A stretch of 22,091 nucleotides of DNA from a virus (IMGVR_UViG_3300042446_002409:1-22091), one strand, 5' to 3'. Positions 7,484 to 13,930 are shown, counted from the first letter of the stretch. Numbers and translations: made by a program. Notes: generated by a model from the sequence alone, not told the origin.

Positions 7484-7630
7484 TCAACGAATGGCCTCTC
7501 TGTTTTCTTCCTGCGCAATATTGCTCGCCTTGTGAATATCGCGACGAATGCCATCACGCGCTTCAAACAACGCCGTGCGGTATTGCGCCACACTGCGTTC
7601 TAAAATCTTATCTAGCAAATCATCTTCCAT
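7484..7630 (-). CDS. Small helical protein after portal, 48 aa
   Basis: ATG at 7628-7630, TGA at 7484-7486. The protein begins MEDDLLDKILERSVAQYRT and is charged and helical throughout. It starts 24 bp after the portal stop, on the same strand, so it is probably part of the portal unit. No family recognised. Coding character (charged heptads, no rare breaks) and tight spacing support it; function unknown. Confidence 0.55.
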   Translation of the reverse strand: MEDDLLDKILERSVAQYRTALFEARDGIRRDIHKASNIAQEENREAIR

Positions 7631-7654
7631 ACACTCATTCTTTACCGTCAACCG

Positions 7655-9310
7655 TTACTGCAAAATGCTTTGCGCCGTGGCGTAATCCACGCCGTAAACA
7701 CTCACCAAAGTATTGCGCGCCGTATCACGATCGATCTCGCCTTTGCCCACACTCGCCAATAGATCGATGATCTGTTTCGCGCCCTTATCGCCGATCTCGC
7801 CAAACAATCCAGGCGGCGGGGGAGGGGTGTCGCTAACGCCGCTTTTCGCTTTCTCCATCGCCGATAGCAACTCGGTAGGATTCCCCAAGCTCTGCACCAG
7901 TAACTCAAGGGGGACGCCATCACGCACAGCGATCTTTTTAAGAAGCTGAATCTCCGCACTGGCCTCGTTCGCTAGGTCGGCAAAATCACTCCCTAACTCA
8001 GCCGCCCACTTGGTGCGAGTTTTCACGCCATACTGCACCATCGTCGCATCGGCCTGTACCTGATGGCCCACATCGCCGGTGATCGTCGGTCCAAATTGCC
8101 AGTTTCCTTTGTTCCAGTTTTTCGTGGCACGGATGTCTTTCTTGGCAATGCCGATCAGCAGCACCCGCTTTTTCACGCGCTCCAGTAGAGTGTTGACGAT
8201 GATCTCCTGCCAACGACGAAACGTGCGCTGCGCTTGTTGCACTTCCAGACGTGCGGTGACACCGCCAAAGCTCGCCATGTTATAGACAAAGCCATACGGT
8301 AAATTCATCCCGATCGCAATCTCGCGGATGATCGCATCCACCAGATTCATAAACGCACCATTCGGGCGTTGCGTGCCGGGGGCAAAGTCAATGCCCTCAC
8401 CATCGGTCAGCCGCACCACAGATCCCGCTTGCGCGGCAAACGTCGGCAAGCCGCCAGTCGTCTTACCCGCTTTGTCCCAGTCCAGTCCATTCGTAGCATT
8501 CGGATCCTTGAGACGAATGAAAGCCGCCCAGCTCGATGCGAATTTTGCCGCGATTTTCTCAAAACCAAAAAGCTCATACAAATCCTGCGCATGAGGAATC
8601 ACCGGCTTCAAAATCGAAACGCCATGATACTGATCACTACGCGTCGGCTTGAACAGATGGATGAACCGCCCAGGTGTGATGTCGCCCTCTTTTTTATACT
8701 GGTTGTTCAGCGTGCGCTGGTAGATCTCGTAGTGTTTCACTTTTCCACGATCATCTAGCACGATGCCATTGATATTCGTCTCTGACTGGACATGCTGTTG
8801 AGGATTGCCGATGCGGTCACTCTCGATCGCTTGCAGTCGATACTCCATCGTCTTGGGATCGAAATGCTCCACCCATCCATGCTCACCGTCGCGAATCGTG
8901 GAGCGCAACCCCAGCTCGGCCATGCTACGCAGACGGTGACGACCCGTATAGTCGCACTCGCCGCACCAGTCATGGAAATATTCTTCATACTCGGTGTCGG
9001 CCTTTTCATCACCGGTAGCCGCCTGATACTCCAGATTGCCCACGGTATACATCGCGCATCGATCCAGAATACCCGCGACGATACAGAAAACTTCTTCCAT
9101 TTCCCGCGCCGCCCAGATTGCATTGATACGATCGCGCTGTTTCCTAGGTGCTTCGGATGCTCCCTGTGAATGGCCAGTGGGGGATGCTCCACGCGCTCTG
9201 CCGCCGCCAGTATCAAAGTTTTTCAGATTCTCCCGCGCCTGCGAACGCCGCACAGCCGCCGTCGGAAAGATCATGCCTAGCTGACGCTCATACCAATTCA
9301 GTTTACCCAT
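7655..9310 (-). CDS. Phage portal protein, lambda gpB family
   Basis: 551 aa from the ATG at 9308-9310. An in-frame TTG at 9320-9322 lies inside the palindrome and is less likely. The portal forms the dodecameric ring at the head vertex through which DNA enters and leaves and to which terminase and neck proteins bind. Evidence: the arginine-rich N-terminal region with RDRINAIW; a central GRFIHLFKPTRSDQYHGVSI (the 'r..q.RGvs' signature of lambda-type portals); then AFMNLVDAIIREIAIGMNLPY and FGGVTARLEVQQAQRTFRRWQ (stem and wing helices). A Pro-rich break (DTPPPPPG) separates a C-terminal helical tail that may be a lineage extra. Length is close to lambda gpB (533 aa). It lies downstream of the gpW-like gene as in lambda. 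Confidence 0.92.
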   Translation of the reverse strand: MGKLNWYERQLGMIFPTAAVRRSQARENLKNFDTGGGRARGASPTGHSQGASEAPRKQRDRINAIWAAREMEEVFCIVAGILDRCAMYTVGNLEYQAATGDEKADTEYEEYFHDWCGECDYTGRHRLRSMAELGLRSTIRDGEHGWVEHFDPKTMEYRLQAIESDRIGNPQQHVQSETNINGIVLDDRGKVKHYEIYQRTLNNQYKKEGDITPGRFIHLFKPTRSDQYHGVSILKPVIPHAQDLYELFGFEKIAAKFASSWAAFIRLKDPNATNGLDWDKAGKTTGGLPTFAAQAGSVVRLTDGEGIDFAPGTQRPNGAFMNLVDAIIREIAIGMNLPYGFVYNMASFGGVTARLEVQQAQRTFRRWQEIIVNTLLERVKKRVLLIGIAKKDIRATKNWNKGNWQFGPTITGDVGHQVQADATMVQYGVKTRTKWAAELGSDFADLANEASAEIQLLKKIAVRDGVPLELLVQSLGNPTELLSAMEKAKSGVSDTPPPPPGLFGEIGDKGAKQIIDLLASVGKGEIDRDTARNTLVSVYGVDYATAQSILQ

Positions 9311-9326
9311 ACCGTTACGCAACGGT
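9311..9326. promoter_or_regulatory. Palindromic element copy 4 (variant)
   Basis: ACCGTTACGCAACGGT touching the portal ATG, with the late-class flank. The change is in the central four bases only. Confidence 0.85.
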
Positions 9327-9340
9327 CAACCACCGCTGAT

Positions 9341-9634
9341 TTATAAACCACGGCGGCTCACCCCGCTGAAATCCACCGTGCCGCGCCGTCCACGGTACGG
9401 CGCTGGAGTCGCGGGCTCGGAGCCAGGATCGCCGGATGGAAACTTTTCATTCTTAATCCGCGTCGCCGCCTGCAGCCGATCACGCAGTTCATTCACATCT
9501 CGCGAGTGGTTGACGTTACTCGATCCTTGGCTCACGAATCCACCGGCCAGAGATTTCTTCAGTGTCACCAGCTCGGCCTCCAGCTCCGCTTGTGTAAATC
9601 CACGATAAATTTCTTCCCACGCCCCTGTCGCCAT
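9341..9634 (-). CDS. Small head-completion candidate (gpW-like position)
   Basis: 97 aa. The first 65 residues are predicted helical (EIYRGFTQAELEAELVTLKK, then NELRDRLQAATRI) and the tail is Gly/Pro/Arg-rich and disordered. Size, alpha-helical N-terminal domain and place immediately before the portal recall lambda gpW, which closes the packaged head and accepts gpFII. Sequence similarity to gpW itself is not obvious, so the call rests mainly on position. ATG at 9632-9634 touches palindrome copy 5. It is the first gene of the late module; the terminase expected before it is not present. Confidence 0.55.
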   Translation of the reverse strand: MATGAWEEIYRGFTQAELEAELVTLKKSLAGGFVSQGSSNVNHSRDVNELRDRLQAATRIKNEKFPSGDPGSEPATPAPYRGRRGTVDFSGVSRRGL

Positions 9635-9650
9635 ACCGTTACGTAACGGT
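9635..9650. promoter_or_regulatory. Palindromic element copy 5
   Basis: Perfect ACCGTTACGTAACGGT touching the ATG of the gpW-like gene, with the late-class flank (minus strand GTTGACCGTTACGTAACGGT). A T6 run precedes it on the minus strand (9665-9670), without a clear hairpin. Confidence 0.88.
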
Positions 9651-9708
9651 CAACATTCCCCCACAAAAAACACCTTGCCCTCACCGACGGACACGCTACC
9701 TTTTACTC

Positions 9709-9927
9709 ATGCCGAAAAAACCATTTCGCCTCCCTCTCTGGTTCGCCATACCTGCATGGACGGCGGTGATCGTCACCATTATCATTGCCAGCAAGCCGAT
9801 CCCCAAAGACAAAGATCCGCGCACGGCTCGCGAAAAACGCATCAACGCAGAAGACCAGCTCCGCCAAGAACGCCTCCAGCGCGCCGTCCAAGATGAGCTC
9901 ATCCGCATCGATCAAAAAAATCATTAG
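9709..9927 (+). CDS. Small single-pass membrane protein, 72 aa
   Basis: A short basic N-terminus (MPKKPFR), one strong transmembrane segment at about 9-27 (WFAIPAWTAVIVTIIIA), then a charged helical tail rich in Arg, Glu and Gln. This resembles small membrane proteins of lysis cassettes (holin or spanin-like) or superinfection exclusion, but no family is recognised and no endolysin is nearby. It diverges from the gpW-like gene. No Shine-Dalgarno is visible. The clear membrane topology argues for a real gene. Confidence 0.5.
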   Translation: MPKKPFRLPLWFAIPAWTAVIVTIIIASKPIPKDKDPRTAREKRINAEDQLRQERLQRAVQDELIRIDQKNH

Positions 9928-10022
9928 TCTTATTCGTCCCATCAGTCCTATTTCTTTCCGACGGCCCAGGTCAATTCGCGAGCGGACGGATTTACGTATA
10001 GTTATGATTAGTTAAGCATTTC

Positions 10023-10038
10023 ACCGTTGCGCAACGGT
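10023..10038. promoter_or_regulatory. Palindromic element copy 6 (doubly changed)
   Basis: ACCGTTGCGCAACGGT: both members of one symmetric base pair are changed relative to consensus, so the palindrome remains perfect. Flanks extend symmetry (TCACC...GGTGA). It stands five bases before the 67-bp repeats. Confidence 0.85.
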
Positions 10039-10043
10039 GATTT

Positions 10044-10244
10044 ACTACAAACATAGTAGTTTGTAACTGTCACACGTGAAACGTATAGAGGGTAGAGAGA
10101 CAGTCTCTCTACTACTTTTGTAGTAGTTCGTAACTGTCACACGTGAAACGTATAGAGAATAGAGAGACAGTCTCTCTACTACTTTCGTAGTAGTTTGTAA
10201 CTGTCACACGTGAAACGTATAGAGGGTAGAGAGACAGTCTCTCT
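10044..10244. repeat. Three phased 67-bp direct repeats (iteron/centromere-like)
   Basis: Units start at 10044, 10111 and 10178 with no spacer. Each contains ACTAC-N5-TAGTAGT, a parS-like TGTCACACGTGAAACG (10068, 10135, 10202) and the odd palindrome AGAGAGACAGTCTCTCT. Junctions of units 1/2 and 2/3 form perfect hairpins CTACTAC-TTTT-GTAGTAG and CTACTAC-TTTC-GTAGTAG. Against the chromosomal parS consensus TGTTTCACGTGAAACA the 16-mer matches at 13 positions. Differences between units are few. Function as origin iterons, partition site or operator array is inferred from structure and from the gene that follows. Confidence 0.85.
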
Positions 10245-10277
10245 ACTGAAAATACTTTATAAAGTCATGGAAGAAAG

Positions 10278-10307
10278 TTGACAATTGTATGTAAAATTAC
10301 ATACAAT
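10278..10307 (+). promoter_or_regulatory. Sigma70-type promoter with overlapping 13+13 bp operator
   Basis: TTGACA (10278-10283) and TACAAT (10302-10307) are 18 bp apart. A perfect inverted repeat, CAATTGTATGTAA and its complement separated by AA (10282-10309), covers the whole spacer and the -10. A dimeric repressor bound there would block polymerase; the orphan gene just downstream is an obvious candidate for autoregulation. Confidence 0.75.
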
Positions 10308-10333
10308 TGCGCCCCCACAAGGGGCATGAAATT

Positions 10334-11287
10334 ATGATTACCACTACTTCACTCACTGGATTGCTTGCGGCGCAAGCAATGAAAAATGAATCTAACGAAA
10401 AAGTCTGCGCCTTGCGCGAAAAAATCGGAAACGATTTGGTTTTTTCATCGTTTCCCTATACGGGAAAAAATGAAGACATCACGCCGCGAAATATCGGAGA
10501 CATTGCGCAAGTCATAGAAAACGTCACCCGCTACGTTTCCAAGCAAATCGCGAAATCAATCAATAAAAGCACTTCATTCGGAAAAGAGTTTTCTTCACTG
10601 GATGCGGGCGCAAGATTGATTCAACGCGCGAAAGAAAAAAGCAAGGCAAGCGGAAATTTTTACGCTTTTTCAGAACACGATTTGAACGAAATTCGCGGCG
10701 CAGTCTCTCTATACTTTTCCGCCTATGGCGTGTTTACGTTGCGCCCTTTCAACCTTGCTATCCCAAGAAATTTACTCATGCTTATAGTGAATCACGTGAA
10801 ATCGATTGATTGCCTAGAGTTGAATCGATTTCGCAAGGGTAAACATTCTTCACTGGATGCGTTGCAAGGTGAAAAAAGCGACAGCCTAGAAAGTGAATTT
10901 TCAGATGATGATGAATTTTTCAACCCTAGCAATGAAATTTTCACGCCGCAAGATTTCGCGGAAGATTGCGACGATATCGCGAAAAATAATGAAGATTTCG
11001 ACTCCCTAGCTGAAAAAATTGACGCTATCAATTCAATGATTGATTGCTATCACGATTGCAGCGACTCCCGCAGAAAAGAGGGAGACAGAAAAAAAGACAA
11101 GCAATTTTTTCAAGATTGCCTAGCAATGAACGCATGCGGAAACGGTGAAACCAACGAAAGTTGGAGACAGAAAAAATCACGATGGGTGAAAATAGTCGTG
11201 CGGGGGCATGAAATTATGCGCGAAAATTCAAATGATGGAAAATCATTCAATAATTTTTCCCACCTAGCCACACTTTTCAAATCCTAA
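10334..11287 (+). CDS. Orphan AT-rich gene; candidate replication initiator or regulator, 317 aa
   Basis: No family recognised. From the ATG at 10334-10336 the protein has a mixed alpha/beta N-terminal half (residues 1-170, with helices around ITPRNIGDIAQVIENVTRYV and LNEIRGAVSLYFSAYG), a very acidic middle (about 195-250) and a basic C-terminus (RQKKSRWVKIVVRGHEI). A TTG at 10307 would add nine residues but overlaps the promoter. AAGGGG nine bases before the ATG is a rare plausible Shine-Dalgarno here. The gene has its own strong promoter/operator and terminator, and repeats upstream, so a replication initiator, partition or master regulatory protein is suggested by context alone. Base composition is markedly more AT-rich than the flanking genes. 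Confidence 0.75.
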   Translation: MITTTSLTGLLAAQAMKNESNEKVCALREKIGNDLVFSSFPYTGKNEDITPRNIGDIAQVIENVTRYVSKQIAKSINKSTSFGKEFSSLDAGARLIQRAKEKSKASGNFYAFSEHDLNEIRGAVSLYFSAYGVFTLRPFNLAIPRNLLMLIVNHVKSIDCLELNRFRKGKHSSLDALQGEKSDSLESEFSDDDEFFNPSNEIFTPQDFAEDCDDIAKNNEDFDSLAEKIDAINSMIDCYHDCSDSRRKEGDRKKDKQFFQDCLAMNACGNGETNESWRQKKSRWVKIVVRGHEIMRENSNDGKSFNNFSHLATLFKS

Positions 11288-11293
11288 CATCTG

Positions 11294-11327
11294 AAAAAAG
11301 GCGCGAAAAAAATCGCGCCTTTTTTTT
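11294..11327 (+). terminator. Strong intrinsic terminator after orphan gene
   Basis: GGCGCGA (11300-11306), loop of six A, TCGCGCC (11313-11319) and eight T. A run of six A before the stem allows function on the minus strand too. Confidence 0.9.
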
Positions 11328-11376
11328 AAGATCAGGCAAGCCGTCCGCGCTCGCCATGCGATTTCTTCACTACCTC

Positions 11377-11429
11377 ACCGTTACGTAACGGTGAAACGAA
11401 AAAACACTTTTTCACCGTTACGTAACGGT
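11377..11429. promoter_or_regulatory. Paired palindromic elements, copies 7 and 8
   Basis: Two perfect ACCGTTACGTAACGGT copies at 11377-11392 and 11414-11429, 37 bp apart start to start, upstream of the Ala-rich coiled-coil gene. Both extend outward (TCACC...GGTGAAAC), unlike late copies. The second ends 26 bases before the ATG. Confidence 0.88.
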
Positions 11430-11455
11430 GAAACAATCAACGAAAAACAAACATT

Positions 11456-12526
11456 ATGGCAACACGTAAAAAAGCGGAACCATCCGCAAGCAGTCATGGC
11501 TTTGGTCTAACCATCGCCGCCGCCCTCCTCCTAACACCTGACCAAGCAGCAGATGAATTTGCTGAGCGTGCCAACGTGCGCCGTCTCTGCTTTCAAGACC
11601 AAGGAAAGCTGATTCACTCCATGAATCAAACCGGCTTGCCATCTGGCGAAACGGTTTACGGAATCCTCCGCGCTCGCGGCGTGGGAGAGTCTAGCATCCA
11701 GAACGCCAAGCGCGCTGCGGATGTGATCGCCGAGCTGGTCGCCTCCGAGCTGGTATCGGAAGCCGAACTCGATGCCGTGCTGACTCACCGCTTTGCGGTT
11801 GACTACAAGCGTTGCATCGCCGGAAAAATCACCGCTGAAACAATCGCCGAGATTGTGAAGCAGCCGAACGCTGCCGCCGAGATTGAATGTCTCGCCGCCA
11901 ATGGCAAAACGCTCTCTCAAATGGCTGCCGATGCCGAGACGAAAAAAGCCGCCGCCGCGCAAGCGATTGTGGACAAGCAAAATGCCGATTCCACCGCTGC
12001 CGCCGATGCCGCCGCGAAAGCTGCCACCGCGAAAGCGGATGCAGAGAAAGCCAAGGCCGCCGCCGCCGCCGCGAAAGCGGAAGCAGACAAAGCCACCGCT
12101 GCCGCCACCGCCGAAAAAGCGGAAGCGGAAAAAGTCAAATCTGCCGCCTCTACGGAAAAAGCGGAAGCCGCGAAAGCCACCGCCGATGCCACAAAGTCGA
12201 AAGACGATGCCGCCGCCTTAAAAGCGGAAGCGGAAAAAGTCAAAGCTGCCGCCGCCGCTGAGAAAGCTGCTGCTGAGAAAGCCACCGCCGATGCGGAAAA
12301 ACGCCTGGCAGAACTCGCCGCCGCTGAGAAAGCTGCCGAGAAAGCTGCCGCTTCATCCAAGCCGAAAAAACCAACGCCGGATGACATACTGCAGAATCTC
12401 GCCGCTGCGCTTGCCGCATGTTTCAATCTGCCGATGGACTCCTTAGCGGGCGTCCCGAATATGCTCCTCGCTGCCGCGGAAGAAATCGAAGCCCATCTTG
12501 AAGCCTCCACCTCGAAAGCCGCTTAA
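11456..12526 (+). CDS. Ala/Lys/Glu-rich coiled-coil protein, 356 aa
   Basis: Three parts. Residues 1-155 are a normal globular-looking domain with helix-rich sequence (LPSGETVYGILRARGVGESS; SELVSEAELDAVLTHRFAVDYKR). Residues about 160-305 are a long low-complexity Ala/Lys/Glu region of near-heptad repeats (KAEAEKVKAAAAAEK), TolA-like in composition. Residues 306-356 form a small helical domain (TPDDILQNLAAALAACF). No family recognised for the ends. The start has CATTATG context and lies after paired palindromes; a strong terminator follows, so it is a single-gene unit. It may be a bridging or structural protein, and function is not inferable. The 197-codon minus-strand frame opposite is a compositional shadow. 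Confidence 0.8.
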   Translation: MATRKKAEPSASSHGFGLTIAAALLLTPDQAADEFAERANVRRLCFQDQGKLIHSMNQTGLPSGETVYGILRARGVGESSIQNAKRAADVIAELVASELVSEAELDAVLTHRFAVDYKRCIAGKITAETIAEIVKQPNAAAEIECLAANGKTLSQMAADAETKKAAAAQAIVDKQNADSTAAADAAAKAATAKADAEKAKAAAAAAKAEADKATAAATAEKAEAEKVKSAASTEKAEAAKATADATKSKDDAAALKAEAEKVKAAAAAEKAAAEKATADAEKRLAELAAAEKAAEKAAASSKPKKPTPDDILQNLAAALAACFNLPMDSLAGVPNMLLAAAEEIEAHLEASTSKAA

Positions 12527-12544
12527 AAATTCGAGCATCCCCCC

Positions 12545-12585
12545 ATGCCCCGCACTCTCCAAAAGAGAGTGCGGGGCATTTTTTT
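12545..12585 (+). terminator. Strong intrinsic terminator
   Basis: A 15-bp perfect stem, ATGCCCCGCACTCTC (12545-12559) with its complement (12565-12579), loop of five bases, then seven T starting with the last stem base. Confidence 0.92.
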
Positions 12586-12620
12586 GTGACGGGCTATCCG
12601 TCCGTGAACTCCAACACATT

Positions 12621-12797
12621 ATGCAAGTAGAAATTGAAAACAACGTCCTAGTCATCCGTATGCCCATGAACGAGCCGCGCCCTAGTGCCAGCGGCAAAAC
12701 TCTGGTCGTCGCATCAAGCGGTGGAAATCAAACCACCACCGCTGTCGTCAATGGTAAGAAAGTCATCATCGGACTCAACGCTTACATCCCTCGTTAA
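12621..12797 (+). CDS. Conserved small phage-type protein, 58 aa
   Basis: Starts at the ATG at 12621 (acacattATG); longer frames reach back through the terminator and are rejected. It has a beta-rich start (MQVEIENNVLVIRMPM) and the stretch SGKTLVVASSGGNQTT followed by VVNGKKVIIGLNAYIP. I recall this pattern (SGKTLVVAST.GN ... G..v.+GLNAYI) from many short hypothetical proteins in phages and mobile elements; no function is known to me. It sits between a terminator and paired palindromes as a unit of its own. Confidence 0.75.
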   Translation: MQVEIENNVLVIRMPMNEPRPSASGKTLVVASSGGNQTTTAVVNGKKVIIGLNAYIPR

Positions 12798-12802
12798 TTC
12801 CT

Positions 12803-12849
12803 ACCGTTACGTAACGGTGAATGTCAAAAATTCACCGTTACGTAACGGT
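12803..12849. promoter_or_regulatory. Paired palindromic elements, copies 9 and 10
   Basis: Perfect copies at 12803-12818 and 12834-12849, 31 bp apart start to start, just upstream of the clamp-like gene. A longer reading frame starting at 12821 would translate copy 10 and is judged unlikely. Confidence 0.88.
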
Positions 12850-12871
12850 CACACTTTCACTGCATCACATT

Positions 12872-13930
12872 ATGATCACACTCCCAATCCCTTTCCTTTC
12901 CGCTTGTCGGCACCTCGTCAATCCCGCCTATCGCATCTTTGAAAATAAGGTCGAGTGCGCAGAGATTATCCAGTCTCGCGATGGCACGTCGATCTATTTC
13001 GGCGATGTCATCATCACCGCCGATCTGCTGCAATCGCATCCGGACACGGAATTTTTTCGCATGAAGAAATGGCCGTCCATGGATCCTGGCTGCCTCACGA
13101 TCAAGAATGGCACTCTGCACTATGCCTACAAAAATCACCGGCAAACCACCATGGTCGAGCCGATAACTCAACCAGAAGCAGCACTCCCCGAAATTGTCTG
13201 GTCAGAAGAAAGCATCACGCCTGATCAATCTGCGCCGCTCATGTCCATCACCCCTTTCCAAAGCAAAGATGAAACACGCTACGTGCTGATCGGTGCGCTC
13301 TGCTCGGATGCCTACATCGCCACCGATGGCCGCCGCCTGCTCAATCTGAGTAGCAGTTACACCGGCACTCCTTTCATCATGCCGTCTGCTATCTTAGCCG
13401 TCATGATCGCGCTACACCTAAAAAAGCCAGCCGCTTACTGGCGCTGGAATACCCTCATCGATGATAACAATAGTGTGACCACGGCAAAAATCGAAACAGA
13501 TTCTTACACCGTCCAGTTCAAAGCCGTCTATGGCAATTTCCCAAACTGGAAGCAAGTCATCCCTGCGATTGACTACGCCACCAGCAATGTCAAATTCATC
13601 CCCAATCCGTCCTCGATCGATTCCATGGCAACATGGCTCCGTGGGCGAGCTGGCTGTATGTTCATTCCTCATGAGGGAAATATCTTACTCTACGACGTGA
13701 CTCTGAAAAGCCACGCGATTTTCCCGGGCTACCTGTCCACCACCTGCTGTTATAATGGCACATGGTTTAAGGACATGCTTTCCGTCCCTGGCTTCCACCA
13801 GATGTATTCGGTAGATAAAGAATCACCCGCCATTTTCGAATTCACCGGAGGCATGGGCGTCCTCATGCCTATCCGCTCGACTGTTGACGTGGAAGCACTT
13901 CTTGAAGACTACGCACTCACTACCGCATGA
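12872..13930 (+). CDS. DNA polymerase beta sliding-clamp-like protein (DnaN-like)
   Basis: 352 aa from the ATG at 12872 (cacattATG), close to the usual 360-380 aa of bacterial beta clamps. Recognisable pieces: DAYIATDGRRLLNLS (the central-domain 'vaTDghRLa' signature), VYGNFPNWKQVIP (matching 'fPdy.rviP') and, at the end, SPAIFEFTGGMGVLMPIR (matching the C-terminal 'rPv.i...d....lMPmr'). The first domain is diverged. Clamps encircle DNA and tether polymerase; a phage copy would serve element replication or recruit host polymerase on its own terms. No polymerase gene is in the window. The stop overlaps the next ATG as ATGA. Call is by motif order, without a search. Confidence 0.8.
   Translation: MITLPIPFLSACRHLVNPAYRIFENKVECAEIIQSRDGTSIYFGDVIITADLLQSHPDTEFFRMKKWPSMDPGCLTIKNGTLHYAYKNHRQTTMVEPITQPEAALPEIVWSEESITPDQSAPLMSITPFQSKDETRYVLIGALCSDAYIATDGRRLLNLSSSYTGTPFIMPSAILAVMIALHLKKPAAYWRWNTLIDDNNSVTTAKIETDSYTVQFKAVYGNFPNWKQVIPAIDYATSNVKFIPNPSSIDSMATWLRGRAGCMFIPHEGNILLYDVTLKSHAIFPGYLSTTCCYNGTWFKDMLSVPGFHQMYSVDKESPAIFEFTGGMGVLMPIRSTVDVEALLEDYALTTA

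Larger units (their letters stand above)
9928..10333. other. Non-coding control/replication-type region
   Basis: No gene is seen. It holds palindrome copy 6, three 67-bp direct repeats, and a promoter with an overlapping inverted repeat, all upstream of the orphan gene at 10334. The concentration of repeats just before a solitary gene is typical of plasmid or phage replication or partition loci. Confidence 0.6.

Noticed and set aside
1606-9650. Palindromes as inverted-repeat ends of insertion sequences or MITEs
   Set aside because: They are single 16-bp symmetric sites without target duplications or transposase, and they sit precisely at gene starts.
1606-9650. TTGACC in the late element as an ordinary -35 box
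   Set aside because: A -10 at normal spacing would fall inside the coding sequence; no suitable hexamer is there in the four start-touching copies.
10044-10244. CRISPR array
   Set aside because: The 67-bp repeats are contiguous with no spacers and contain several internal palindromes; there are no cas genes.
11917-12510. 197-codon Ala/Ser-rich minus-strand ORF
   Set aside because: It lies opposite the Ala/Lys/Glu repeat gene and its composition follows from the complement of those codons.
12821-12871. Upstream ATG of the clamp-like gene
   Set aside because: It would translate palindrome copy 10 as part of the protein and lacks the CATTATG context found at 12872.
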